The translations under genes were made by a program, and so were the position numbers. Positions 9,308-17,512 of a stretch of 64,000 nucleotides of DNA are shown one piece after another. The DNA is from Ornithinibacillus sp047228935 (GTDB taxonomy: Bacteria; Bacillota; Bacilli; Bacillales; Amphibacillaceae). Below the pieces are notes generated by a model. It was not told the origin of the DNA, searched no databases, and saw only the letters and a list, made by a program, of their open reading frames with translations. Where the stretch lies: contig NZ_JBFEGG010000001.1 of assembly GCF_047228935.1 (NCBI RefSeq), positions 434,001-498,000 of the forward strand. Reading direction: 5' to 3'. Positions within the stretch are counted from its first letter, which is position 1, and every line of letters starts with the position of its first letter.

Positions 9308-9901
9308 ATGGATTGGTATGAGAAGTTAAGTAAGTATTTTCCTATTGAAGAAATGAAATCAAAAGCACATATGGAACTATTGTTAAAAGAAAAAGGGGAC
9401 GTCTATCATAAAGATGAAGGACCATATCACGTCTTGATGTATGCTGAATTTGATACATTTATTTTCATTGATTATGTATGGGTTTCCGCGAAGTCAAGAG
9501 GACAAGGGATAGGGCATCAACTAATCGAGAAGTTAAAACAACACAATAAGCCGATAATTTTAGAAGTAGAGCCTGTTGATTACGAGGATACAGATACAGA
9601 AAAACGGCTTCATTTCTATAAGCGTGAAGGTTTTACCCATGCACAATCCATTGGTTATAATCGTCGGTCATTAGCTACTAATGAAGAAAACCCGATGGAA
9701 ATACTTTATTGGTCTCCGAATGATGAGTCGGAAGAAGTAATATATGAACAGATGAGAAAAATGTATGAATCGATTCATACTTATAAAGATGAGGAGATTT
9801 ATGGAAAGTCTTATCAGCCTGTTGATGAAGTGCTTACCTATGATGAAGGTAGAGAGTCGGAAGATATTTTAGCTGGATTAGAGAAGGATCAAATAAAATA
9901 A
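9308..9901 (+). CDS. yjbC: GNAT N-acetyltransferase (YjbC-type)
   Basis: A 197-residue protein. The acetyl-CoA binding motif A is WVSAKSRGQGIGHQLIEKL (residues about 57-75), followed by HFYKREGFTHAQSIGY. The C-terminal 60 residues are acidic. In B. subtilis yjbC lies directly upstream of spx; here amtB-glnK has been inserted between them. Start ATG 9308 behind AAGGAG. The substrate is unknown. Confidence 0.82.
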   Translation: MDWYEKLSKYFPIEEMKSKAHMELLLKEKGDVYHKDEGPYHVLMYAEFDTFIFIDYVWVSAKSRGQGIGHQLIEKLKQHNKPIILEVEPVDYEDTDTEKRLHFYKREGFTHAQSIGYNRRSLATNEENPMEILYWSPNDESEEVIYEQMRKMYESIHTYKDEEIYGKSYQPVDEVLTYDEGRESEDILAGLEKDQIK

Positions 9902-9902
9902 T

Positions 9903-9936
9903 AACAAGCCTCTTCCAGTCAAGGGAGAGGCTTGTT
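9903..9936. terminator. Bidirectional terminator between yjbC and amtB
   Basis: AACAAGCCTCT pairs with AGAGGCTTGTT across a 12-base loop, between two convergent genes. Confidence 0.8.
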
Positions 9937-9952
9937 AGTTTAAAAATATGAA

Positions 9953-11263
9953 TCATCCTATCGTTTTACCTTCTGAGTTCCCCACTGGGATGCTGTTTAA
10001 TCGGTCTGCAAGTGCTAGACCAACGCTAGGTGATTCTAAATCATCATTAGTTAATAATGTGTCCTTGAAGTCATAAGCATTGGAACCATGCTCAGCGAAG
10101 TCAAGACCATTAATTTCTTCTTCCTCGGAAACGCGAATTGGCGATATTTTGTTTAAAATATAAGTAAATCCGCCAATTGTAATGCTTACCCATACAATAA
10201 CAGCAAGTACGCCAATCGCTTGAATGCCAAGCTGGGCTATACCATTCCCATAAAATAACCCTGTTGAAGTAGAGAATAACCCAACCGCCAATGTTCCCCA
10301 AATACCTAGTAGTCCGTGAACAGTAATTGCTCCAACGGGATCGTCAACTTTTAATTTAGCATCGAAGAAACGGATGCCTTCCACTAAAATTACACCTGAA
10401 ATTAGACCGACAATAATGGACCCACCAAGTGATATCTCAGCACAACCAGCTGTAATCCCTACTAATCCAGCTAGAACACCATTTAACGATAGAGAAGCAT
10501 CTACTTTTTTATATCTAAATTTAGTGTATAGTGCACTTGCTACTAATGCAGCAGAGGTAGATAATAATGTAGTACCGATTACCATAGGTACTAAGGTTGG
10601 ATCTGCTGCTAATGTACTACCACCATTGAATCCGAACCAACCAAGCCATAGAATAAAGACACCGAGTGCTCCAAGTGGTATATTATGACCAGGTATAACA
10701 TTTACCTTCTTCCCTGAATATTTACCTAGTCGAGGTCCTAAAATAAGAACTACCATTAATGCGCCTACAGCACCTGTTAAGTGAACAACGGTCGATCCAG
10801 CAAAATCACTAAATCCAATGGTAGTTAACCAGCCATCTCCTTGCCATACCCAATGTCCAACTACAGGGTAAACAATGGCTGTCATAGCAACGACTATTAA
10901 AACATAACTTCCAAGTTTAATCCTTTCTGCCACTGCACCAGACATAATTGTTGCACACGTTGCAATAAACATTGCTTGGAAGACGAAGAAACCAATGTCT
11001 TCTACACCACTTAGTAAAAAGCCATCCGAACCAATAAACGAGCCAAAAGAACTTCCAAACATTACCCCATAGCCAACAATATAGAATAAAATTGCTGAAA
11101 CACTAATGGTTATAAAATTTTTCATTAAAATATTTAACGTATTTTTAGACCTTGTAAAACCGGATTCGACCATAGCGAATCCTGCGTGCATAAAGAATAC
11201 TAAAACCGCTCCTAACATCACCCATACAAGGTTAATGGCTAACTCTAATTCTTCAATACTCAT
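9953..11263 (-). CDS. amtB: Ammonium transporter AmtB/NrgA
   Basis: A 436-residue Amt-family channel with eleven predicted membrane helices. The twin-histidine pore is recognisable: first His in TVVHLTGAVGALM and second in AITVHGLLGIWG. The phenylalanine gate region FVFQAMFIATCATIMSGAVAER is intact. The cytoplasmic tail of about 50 residues is where P-II binds. It lies 34 bases downstream of glnK; the B. subtilis order is the reverse (amtB then glnK). Expression is expected to depend on the TnrA boxes ahead of glnK. Confidence 0.95.
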   Translation of the reverse strand: MSIEELELAINLVWVMLGAVLVFFMHAGFAMVESGFTRSKNTLNILMKNFITISVSAILFYIVGYGVMFGSSFGSFIGSDGFLLSGVEDIGFFVFQAMFIATCATIMSGAVAERIKLGSYVLIVVAMTAIVYPVVGHWVWQGDGWLTTIGFSDFAGSTVVHLTGAVGALMVVLILGPRLGKYSGKKVNVIPGHNIPLGALGVFILWLGWFGFNGGSTLAADPTLVPMVIGTTLLSTSAALVASALYTKFRYKKVDASLSLNGVLAGLVGITAGCAEISLGGSIIVGLISGVILVEGIRFFDAKLKVDDPVGAITVHGLLGIWGTLAVGLFSTSTGLFYGNGIAQLGIQAIGVLAVIVWVSITIGGFTYILNKISPIRVSEEEEINGLDFAEHGSNAYDFKDTLLTNDDLESPSVGLALADRLNSIPVGNSEGKTIG

Positions 11264-11297
11264 TCATTCTCCTCCTTAAGTAATATAAAAAGAAAAT

Positions 11298-11639
11298 TTA
11301 CAAGATAGCTTGTGCTCCGCGTTCCTTTGTTCTAATTCTAATTACTTCTTCGATAGGGTGTATGAAAATCTTCCCATCTCCGATTTCTCCCGTACTACAT
11401 GTTTCAATAATAATGTCTACAATTTCATCTACTTGGCTATCATCTACAATTGTTTCTACTTTTAATTTTGGTAACAATTGTAATTTAAACGTATTTCCTC
11501 GAAATAAGCCTGTTTGGCCTTTTTGTTTACCGGTACCGGCAGCTTCTGTAATAGTTAGCCCTCCAATCCCTACTTCAGTCAAGCTATTGCGTAAATCTTG
11601 AAACTTTTCAGGACGAATAATGGCTTCTATTTTCTTCAT
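11298..11639 (-). CDS. glnK: Nitrogen regulatory P-II protein GlnK
   Basis: A 113-residue P-II trimer subunit: MKKIEAIIRP, T-loop GKQKGQTGLFRGNTFKLQLLPK, and the C-terminal GEIGDGKIFIHPIEEVIRIRT. Residue 51, the uridylylated Tyr of enteric GlnB, is Phe here, so control by uridylylation is not possible and only ligand binding (2-oxoglutarate, ATP/ADP) is expected. It would block the AmtB channel encoded just downstream. Ribosome site TAGGAGGGG sits six bases from the ATG. Confidence 0.95.
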   Translation of the reverse strand: MKKIEAIIRPEKFQDLRNSLTEVGIGGLTITEAAGTGKQKGQTGLFRGNTFKLQLLPKLKVETIVDDSQVDEIVDIIIETCSTGEIGDGKIFIHPIEEVIRIRTKERGAQAIL

Positions 11640-11653
11640 TTTACCCCTCCTAA

Positions 11654-11670
11654 TGTTAGGTTTTGTGACA
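11654..11670. promoter_or_regulatory. TnrA/GlnR box, glnK-proximal
   Basis: TGTTA-GGTTTTG-TGACA fits the TGTNA-N7-TNACA consensus exactly. It lies between the likely transcription start and the ribosome site of glnK, a position better suited to repression than activation. Confidence 0.75.
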
Positions 11671-11746
11671 TAAAGTATAATTTATTATAATAATAAGGGT
11701 AATTTTCAAAAAAATCAAGAATTATTTATGGTTTTATTTTAATTAT

Positions 11747-11763
11747 TGTAAGGAAACCTAACA
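11747..11763. promoter_or_regulatory. TnrA/GlnR box, glnK-distal
   Basis: TGTAA-GGAAACC-TAACA is a second exact match to the TnrA consensus, about 93 bases upstream of the first (start to start). It is on the far side of an AT-rich stretch that could hold the glnK -10, the place expected for TnrA activation under nitrogen limitation. Confidence 0.75.
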
Positions 11764-11875
11764 TTAGTATATTAACCTTAAGGACTGGGACTAAGGTATT
11801 GTATTTGGAAAATTTAAGACTAAATGTAATTTTTTTGTGAACGATTGATATTTCTATAAATAATCTATCTATTAC

Positions 11876-11904
11876 TTGACAAATGGTGTATAATTATACA
11901 TATA
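11876..11904 (+). promoter_or_regulatory. Candidate SigA promoter of spx
   Basis: TTGACA, 17 bases, CATATA, about 75 bases before the spx start. The -35 is perfect and the -10 weak, so this could be activator-dependent or only one of several promoters. Confidence 0.4.
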
Positions 11905-11981
11905 GGTTATTTAAAGTAATTTTTAATTAATAACCGATTAAAGTTTACGTTTATGTAAACAGTTATGAGGAGTGAAGTATC

Positions 11982-12377
11982 ATGGTAACACTTTATACCT
12001 CACCTAGTTGTACATCTTGTAGAAAAGCAAAAGCTTGGTTAAAGGATAACAATATTCCTTTTAAAGAGCGTAATATTTTCTCTGAAGCTTTAAGTTTGGA
12101 TGAAATAAAAGAAATTCTCCGAATGACAGAAGATGGTACGGAAGAGATCATCTCGACGCGTTCTAAAGTCTTTCAAAGTCTAGATGTGAATATTGAACAG
12201 CTTTCTTTAAAGGAATTATTTGATTTAATTCAAAAAAATCCTGGCTTGCTTAGAAGGCCGATTATTATAGATGAAAAAAGGCTACAAATTGGCTATAATG
12301 ATGATGAGATTCGTAGGTTTTTACCTAGAACTGTACGAACTTTTCAATTACAAGAAGCTAGAAGAATGGTTAATTAG
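11982..12377 (+). CDS. spx: Transcriptional regulator Spx
   Basis: A 131-residue ArsC-fold regulator with the redox switch C10-T-S-C13, the family core ISTRSKVFQSLDVNIEQLS, and RRPIIIDEKRLQIGYNDDEIRRFLPR. Spx binds the alpha C-terminal domain of RNA polymerase and switches on thiol-stress genes. It is degraded by ClpXP with the YjbH adaptor, encoded at 17.5-18.4 kb, so effector and adaptor sit in one window. ATG start behind GAGGAG. Confidence 0.97.
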   Translation: MVTLYTSPSCTSCRKAKAWLKDNNIPFKERNIFSEALSLDEIKEILRMTEDGTEEIISTRSKVFQSLDVNIEQLSLKELFDLIQKNPGLLRRPIIIDEKRLQIGYNDDEIRRFLPRTVRTFQLQEARRMVN

Positions 12378-12397
12378 AATTTCTTAATTTAAAAAGA

Positions 12398-12432
12398 AAA
12401 AGCGCAGATTCTTTACTTGGATCTGCGCTTTT
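12398..12432 (+). terminator. Terminator of spx
   Basis: AAAAGCGCAGAT pairs with ATCTGCGCTTTT around an 11-base loop. Confidence 0.88.
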
Positions 12433-12619
12433 GATATCTTATTTTAAGATGACAAAATTGAAAAAATAAGTTAAAATATTATTTTAAATAATTATATATG
12501 GGCATATTAATTTTCAAATTGCAATATGCTAACATACAATATAAATAAGATAGATTCTTTTTTCGATAGATAAGGTTAAGACTTGCTCTACCTATTTAAA
12601 AAAGAAGGGAGAGAATTAC

Positions 12620-13309
12620 ATGGAAATCGAAAGAATTAATGAGAACACGGTAAAATTCTTTATCTCTTATGTAGATATTGAAGATCGTGGATTTCATCGG
12701 GAAGAAATTTGGTACAATCGTGAACGCAGTGAACAATTATTTTGGCAAATGATGGACGAGGTAAATTATCAAGAAGACTTTCATGTAGATGGCCCTTTAT
12801 GGATCCAAGTTCATGCTCTTGAAAAAGGTTTAGAAATTGTCGTTACAAAAGCTCAGCTTTCTAAAAACGGAGATAATTTAGAATTTCCAATTGATGAAGA
12901 TGGCTCTACTATAGATATTCCTGTAGATGAAAAGGTCGAATCTTTCTTAGAGGAAAAATTCGGTAAAAGTGAAAATGATGAATTAGCCGATGACTTTGTA
13001 GAAGAAAATCTTTGGATTATTGCAGGATTTAATGACTTCGAGGACGTTATTCAACTTAGTCACCATTTCCAAAATGATACTGGAAGTGAAGAAGAAACTT
13101 TATATTACTATAATGGTAAATATTATTTGTATATGGAATTCTCACAAGATGTATTAGATGAACAAACCCAAGAAGATATTATTTCACGCGTATTTGAGTA
13201 TGGCGATGATTCCAATATTACCATTCATGTGTTAGAAGAATACGGTAAGAAAATTTTTGAAATGAATACTTTTGCTGATATTCGTGCACATTTCCCTGCA
13301 AACATTTAG
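12620..13309 (+). CDS. mecA: ClpC adaptor MecA
   Basis: A 229-residue adaptor. The N-terminal substrate-binding domain MEIERINENTVKFFISYVDIEDRGF is followed by an acidic linker near residues 85-120 and the C-terminal ClpC-binding domain (LWIIAGFNDFEDVIQLS ... FEMNTFADIRAHF). MecA delivers ComK and other substrates to ClpCP. Its place between spx and coiA is conserved in Bacillaceae. ATG start behind GAAGGGAGAG. Confidence 0.96.
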   Translation: MEIERINENTVKFFISYVDIEDRGFHREEIWYNRERSEQLFWQMMDEVNYQEDFHVDGPLWIQVHALEKGLEIVVTKAQLSKNGDNLEFPIDEDGSTIDIPVDEKVESFLEEKFGKSENDELADDFVEENLWIIAGFNDFEDVIQLSHHFQNDTGSEEETLYYYNGKYYLYMEFSQDVLDEQTQEDIISRVFEYGDDSNITIHVLEEYGKKIFEMNTFADIRAHFPANI

Positions 13310-13340
13310 GATACCTTTAAAAAGGTATCTTTATTTTTTT
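13310..13340 (+). terminator. Terminator of mecA
   Basis: GATACCTTT and AAAGGTATC pair across two bases, followed by TTTATTTTTTT. Confidence 0.85.
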
Positions 13341-13389
13341 GCAGGATTTTTCGTACCTCTATCGAATTAATAGGGTGGAGGTGGTTTTT

Positions 13390-14583
13390 TTGCTACAAGC
13401 AAAAGTAAATAATGATAAGCTAATCACATTGTTTCAGTATTCCAAAGAGGAAATTGAGAAATTGAGAGCGAACTATCACTTTTACTGCCCAGCCTGTGAG
13501 CAAAAAGTAATTGTGAAAGCAGGAACAAAAATGATTCCACATTTTGCGCATCACAGTACTGCTAGTTGCCAAATAAATGAAGGAGGAGAGGGAAGTTATC
13601 ACGAAAAAGGGAAATTATTACTATATCAATGGCTTAAAAAACAAGGCTTAGATGTCACCTTAGAGAGATATTTTCCAACTATTAAGCAACGTGCTGATTT
13701 GTATATCCGAATAAAACTAAAACAAATTGCAATTGAATATCAATGTGCTAAAATTCCTATAGAAGAGGTCTTAAAGCGAACAAGAGGTTATTTACAAGAG
13801 GGAATTCAACCAATATGGATATTAGGTGCAAATCAGTTTTATCGAATTGGGAGCCATGCTTTAAAAGTAGACCAATTTATTCTTCATTTTCTTCAACAAT
13901 ATAACCACAACGAACTACCACTGCTTTTTTTCTTTGACCCACGTTCTAACAGTTTTATAACCGCAGCAAATCTCATTCTTACCCATTCTCATCGCGCAAT
14001 CGGAAATTTTACTATAAGAAAACTAAATTCTATCAAGTTTATGGATATATTTAATACCCCTTCTTTTTTTAGTCAGTTTCTTTTACAAGAATGGAAAAAG
14101 GTGAAATATAATTTTAGAATATACAATCCAAAGAAACTATATGGGAAAACATTACTTTGGTATAAGTGGCTTTATTTTAAAGGTTTGCATAAGGACTATT
14201 TACCTTCTGAAGTGTATCTACCAGTACAAACACAATATCAAATGAATACACCACCTTGGGATTGGCAAAGTAGGATTTGTATAGAGGTTATTGATCCGAT
14301 TCCCATAGGTGGAACCTTTTCCCTTCAGACATGTTACCATCAATTGCAAAAAAACATTTCTAATATCCCTTTCCCGCTAATATCCAACCGAAAGGACCCT
14401 ATTCTTGAATACCTTCAATTACTTTGTTGTTTAACATTAATTAACCAAGTCTCTAAAAATGTTTTCAAAAAATGTAAGGATATTAAGTATTATTCTCATA
14501 TAGAAGATGCTATTAAAGGTGATGAACAATTTTTGAAGGAACTTTTGCACATTTTTAAGTCAAAATACGAGCATGATTCATAA
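13390..14583 (+). CDS. coiA: Competence protein CoiA
   Basis: A 397-residue CoiA homologue. The N-terminal cysteine pair in FYCPACEQKVIVKAG with IPHFAHH forms the family zinc-like module. The nuclease-like core with IAIEYQCAKIPIEEVLKRTRGY follows at about residue 120. CoiA is needed for recombination of transforming DNA. A TTG start at 13390, nine bases behind GTGGAGGTGG, gives MLQAKVN; an upstream in-frame start at 13339 has no ribosome site and overlaps the mecA terminator. Confidence 0.88.
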   Translation: MLQAKVNNDKLITLFQYSKEEIEKLRANYHFYCPACEQKVIVKAGTKMIPHFAHHSTASCQINEGGEGSYHEKGKLLLYQWLKKQGLDVTLERYFPTIKQRADLYIRIKLKQIAIEYQCAKIPIEEVLKRTRGYLQEGIQPIWILGANQFYRIGSHALKVDQFILHFLQQYNHNELPLLFFFDPRSNSFITAANLILTHSHRAIGNFTIRKLNSIKFMDIFNTPSFFSQFLLQEWKKVKYNFRIYNPKKLYGKTLLWYKWLYFKGLHKDYLPSEVYLPVQTQYQMNTPPWDWQSRICIEVIDPIPIGGTFSLQTCYHQLQKNISNIPFPLISNRKDPILEYLQLLCCLTLINQVSKNVFKKCKDIKYYSHIEDAIKGDEQFLKELLHIFKSKYEHDS

Positions 14584-14676
14584 TTGATTCGTTATACTAA
14601 ATAATATAGTTATTCAGTAGGAATAGTTAAATTTTTACCGAATTACTATACGTAAAGATGTAAAGGAGGAAGATTA

Positions 14677-16491
14677 ATGGCAAAGGCGACAAAAGAGCTT
14701 CAATCAAGAAATGAAGTACCTGTTGAAAGAACATGGAGATTAGAGGATATCTTTGCAAACGACAATGAGTGGGAAAAAGAACTAAACAGTTTAAAGAGCG
14801 ATATTCCTCAAATTGAAGCATATAAAGGGAAAGTGGCTGACTCTGCAGACTCTTTATATACCGTTCTGAAGCTCCAGGATGAATTGTCAGAAAGATTAGG
14901 AAAATTATTTACATATGCACATATGCGCTATGATCAGGACACGACAAACTCTTTCTACCAGGCAGTAAATGCTAAAGCTGAAAATGTATTAACTTTAGCA
15001 CAAAGCTCTATGAGTTATTTAGTACCTGAGATTTTAAAAATGGATGAAGCAACAATTAAGGGCTATCTTGAAGAAAAAGAAGAGTTAAAACTTTATGAGC
15101 ATGTTTTAAACGAAATTATAAGACAACGTAAACATGTTTTAAGTGAAACAGAGGAAGCGCTATTAGCAGAGGCTTCAGAAGCATTATCTACCGGATCTCA
15201 AACATTTAGCATGTTAAATAATGCTGATTTAAAATTCCCAACTATTAAAAACGAAAATGGGGAAGAGGTAGACCTAACGCACGGCCGTTATGTAGGGTTC
15301 TTAGAATCTAAGGATCGACGCGTCCGTAAAGAGGCGTTCCAAGCAATGTATAGTACGTATGGTCAATTTAAAAATACATTTGCTTCTACATTAGGTGGAA
15401 CGGTTAAAACACATAATTTCAATGCTAAGGTTCATCATTATGATTCAGCAAGACAAGCGGCTCTAGATAACAACAATATTCCAGAAACAGTTTATGATAA
15501 CTTAGTAGAAGCAGTAAATGAGAGACTGCCTTTATTACATCGCTATGGGAGACTACGTAAAGAAGTTTTAGGCGTAGATGAAGTACATATGTATGATATG
15601 TATACACCATTAGTCCAAGATGTAGATATGAATATCCCTTATGAAAAAGCACAGGAATATGTAATAGAAAGTCTTAAACCTCTTGGTGAAGAATACTTAG
15701 CAGTAATTAAAGAAGGATTTGCTAATCGTTGGATTGATGTAGAAGAAAACAAGGGTAAAAGAAGTGGTGCATACTCTTCTGGAACTTATGGAACAAATCC
15801 ATACATTCTATTGAACTGGCAAGATCGAGTAAATGATTTATTTACTTTAACACATGAGCTAGGTCACTCTGCACATAGCTATTTCACAAGAAAGTTCCAA
15901 CCATATCGTTATGGTAACTACTCTATTTTTGTAGCAGAGGTCGCATCTACTGCTAATGAAGCATTATTAAACGATCATTTGTTAAATACTTTAGATGACG
16001 AAAAACAAAAACTTTATATTTTAAATCACTTCTTAGAAGGATTCCGTGGAACTGTTTTCCGTCAAACGATGTTTGCAGAGTTTGAGCATGAGATTCACAA
16101 ACGTGCTCAAGAAGGAGAAGCACTAACAGCGGATTATTTAACGAAGATTTACTATGAACTTAATAAAAAATACTTTGGTGAGGATATAGTATCAGATGAA
16201 GAAATTGGTTTAGAATGGGCTAGAATCCCTCACTTCTATTACAACTATTATGTTTACCAATATGCAACTGGATACTCAGCAGCAACGGCATTAGCTAACA
16301 AAATCCTTTCTCAAGAAGAGGGAGCGGTAGAACGTTATCTTGATTTCTTAAAGTCTGGTAGCAGTGATTATCCAATTGAAGTATTGAAAAAAGCTGGTGT
16401 CGATATGACTTCTAAACAGCCAATTCTTGACGCATTAGATGTATTTGAAGAGAAGCTAACAGAGATGGAAAAATTATTACTAAACAAATAA
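14677..16491 (+). CDS. pepF: Oligoendopeptidase F
   Basis: A 604-residue M3B zinc peptidase. The active-site motif HELGHSAH begins at residue 393, and the third zinc ligand Glu is in VAEVASTANEALL. The N-terminal helical region and SGTYGTNPYILLNW are family typical. It cleaves 7-17-residue peptides in the cytoplasm. ATG 14677 has AAAGGAGGAAG upstream. Gene order coiA-pepF-(small gene)-yjbH is conserved with B. subtilis. Confidence 0.96.
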   Translation: MAKATKELQSRNEVPVERTWRLEDIFANDNEWEKELNSLKSDIPQIEAYKGKVADSADSLYTVLKLQDELSERLGKLFTYAHMRYDQDTTNSFYQAVNAKAENVLTLAQSSMSYLVPEILKMDEATIKGYLEEKEELKLYEHVLNEIIRQRKHVLSETEEALLAEASEALSTGSQTFSMLNNADLKFPTIKNENGEEVDLTHGRYVGFLESKDRRVRKEAFQAMYSTYGQFKNTFASTLGGTVKTHNFNAKVHHYDSARQAALDNNNIPETVYDNLVEAVNERLPLLHRYGRLRKEVLGVDEVHMYDMYTPLVQDVDMNIPYEKAQEYVIESLKPLGEEYLAVIKEGFANRWIDVEENKGKRSGAYSSGTYGTNPYILLNWQDRVNDLFTLTHELGHSAHSYFTRKFQPYRYGNYSIFVAEVASTANEALLNDHLLNTLDDEKQKLYILNHFLEGFRGTVFRQTMFAEFEHEIHKRAQEGEALTADYLTKIYYELNKKYFGEDIVSDEEIGLEWARIPHFYYNYYVYQYATGYSAATALANKILSQEEGAVERYLDFLKSGSSDYPIEVLKKAGVDMTSKQPILDALDVFEEKLTEMEKLLLNK

Positions 16492-16510
16492 GCGAGAAAG
16501 ATGACCATTT

Positions 16511-16667
16511 TGTACTGCACCCCAAAAGTTAGAGTGAAATCTAACTTTTGGGGTGTATTTTTATGGCTAAATATAGGGAAGAATTCAAGCTAATGGTTGT
16601 TAGAGAGTATGGGGAAGGAAAGTTAGGGACCAAGTCTTTAGCTAATAAACATGGTATCAAATCATAT
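16511..16667 (+). mobile_element. IS3-family (IS150-like) left-end remnant with truncated orfA
   Basis: TGTACTGCACCCCAAAAGTT at 16511 is the terminal inverted repeat typical of IS150-type IS3 elements, folding on itself (AAAAGTTAGA with TCTAACTTTT). An ATG at 16563 opens the first 35 codons of an OrfA transposase, MAKYREEFKLMVVREYGEG..., which breaks off abruptly at 16667 where a GC-rich repeat begins. OrfB and the right end are absent. Confidence 0.8.
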
Positions 16668-16990
16668 ACGGAGACTCCAGCGGGAGGAAAGGCATCGGTG
16701 AGACCCCGAGTATGCACCTGCGTCTGCTAGTAATGCTACGCAGCAGGTTTCCTCGGTGCAAGGCTACAGAGAAGATTATTCAAGTAGCAGCCTGGCTCAC
16801 CAGCCCCCCGCGGCAAAGAAGACACAGCGAGGTTCTTTCGAGCTGATGTCGCACTTGTACTGTGAGGTGCAAAGAAGACACAGCGAGGTTCTTTCGAGCT
16901 GATGTCGCACTTGTGCTGGAAGTGAAAGCGCAGTATATTTCCAGTGCGTCGTAGGTGCACTACATTCGGTTATTCGTTTGACTAAAAAAC
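16668..16990. repeat. GC-rich repeat element with a 56-bp tandem duplication
   Basis: From CGGAGACTCCAGCGGGAGG onward the composition jumps to GC-rich, unlike everything around it. The opening resembles the CGGAGACTCCTGCGGGA repeats scattered through Bacillaceae intergenic regions. Inside, a 46-base segment beginning GCAAAGAAGACACAGCGAGG occurs at 16813-16858 and identically at 16869-16914. No gene is supported here; the short open frames are by-products of the repeat. Confidence 0.7.
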
Positions 16991-17003
16991 TTTTGTCTCA
17001 GCC

Positions 17004-17183
17004 TCATCTCACTCTTCCGCGATATTTATTACGATTAATGAACGAAAATAGTGTGAAATAAATACAGAAAAACAGTACAGGTAATGTGACATATATTGGG
17101 ATAAGCTGCATCAACCCAAGCAAATTTAAAAGTATGGCAAAGAAAGTTAAAATAATGAATAGATATGGAAGTAACTCTCGCAT
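17004..17183 (-). CDS. Small hydrophobic membrane protein (yizD position)
   Basis: A 59-codon frame starting ATG 17183, behind GGGGGA eight bases upstream. It encodes MRELLPYLFIILTFFAILLN, then LLGLMQLIPIYVTLPVLFFC and a basic tail ending RNKYRGRVR: two membrane segments with positive-inside ends. B. subtilis has an unrelated-by-eye small gene, yizD, at the same place between pepF and yjbH. I claim position, not homology. Confidence 0.6.
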   Translation of the reverse strand: MRELLPYLFIILTFFAILLNLLGLMQLIPIYVTLPVLFFCIYFTLFSFINRNKYRGRVR

Positions 17184-17405
17184 AAGTATGTCCCCCTAGT
17201 ATGTGTAAAGTGTCTACTAATATATATGTACGAACGTAAAATAATAGAAGTGACAGATTTGTGAAAAGGAGGGCAAGTTTATTGCTAAAATCGATTATAC
17301 CTGATATATTAATAATGTGAGATGAATCACAAACAAAACCCCTTTGTTTGATCATGAAACTTTCTCCCATCCCCCTTTGTTTTGATACAAAGAAGTGAGA
17401 AAAGA

Positions 17406-17440
17406 AGGATATACGCTGCCCCGTATATCCTTTATTTTTT
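17406..17440 (+). terminator. Terminator-like hairpin, rightward
   Basis: AAGGATATACG pairs with CGTATATCCTT over a six-base loop, followed by TATTTTTTT. No rightward gene precedes it apart from a possible 12-codon frame at 17283 behind GGAGGG, which I do not call. Confidence 0.65.
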
Positions 17441-17451
17441 TGTTTTTAAAC

Positions 17452-17480
17452 AAAAAAACCAGGGGATTCCCTTGGTTTCA
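17452..17480 (-). terminator. Terminator of yjbH
   Basis: Reading leftward, AAACCAAGGG and CCTGGTTT form the stem, then a T7 run. Confidence 0.7.
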
Positions 17481-17512
17481 TCTAAAAAATATTCATATAA
17501 AAGGTTTTACCT

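Noticed and set aside
16736..16960. 74-codon leftward frame in the GC-rich repeat
   Set aside because: It lies wholly within the duplicated repeat and owes its openness to base composition.
17035..17370. A 111-codon leftward open frame
   Set aside because: It overlaps the better-supported 59-codon membrane protein in another frame, has a ribosome site too close to its ATG and reads as low-quality sequence.
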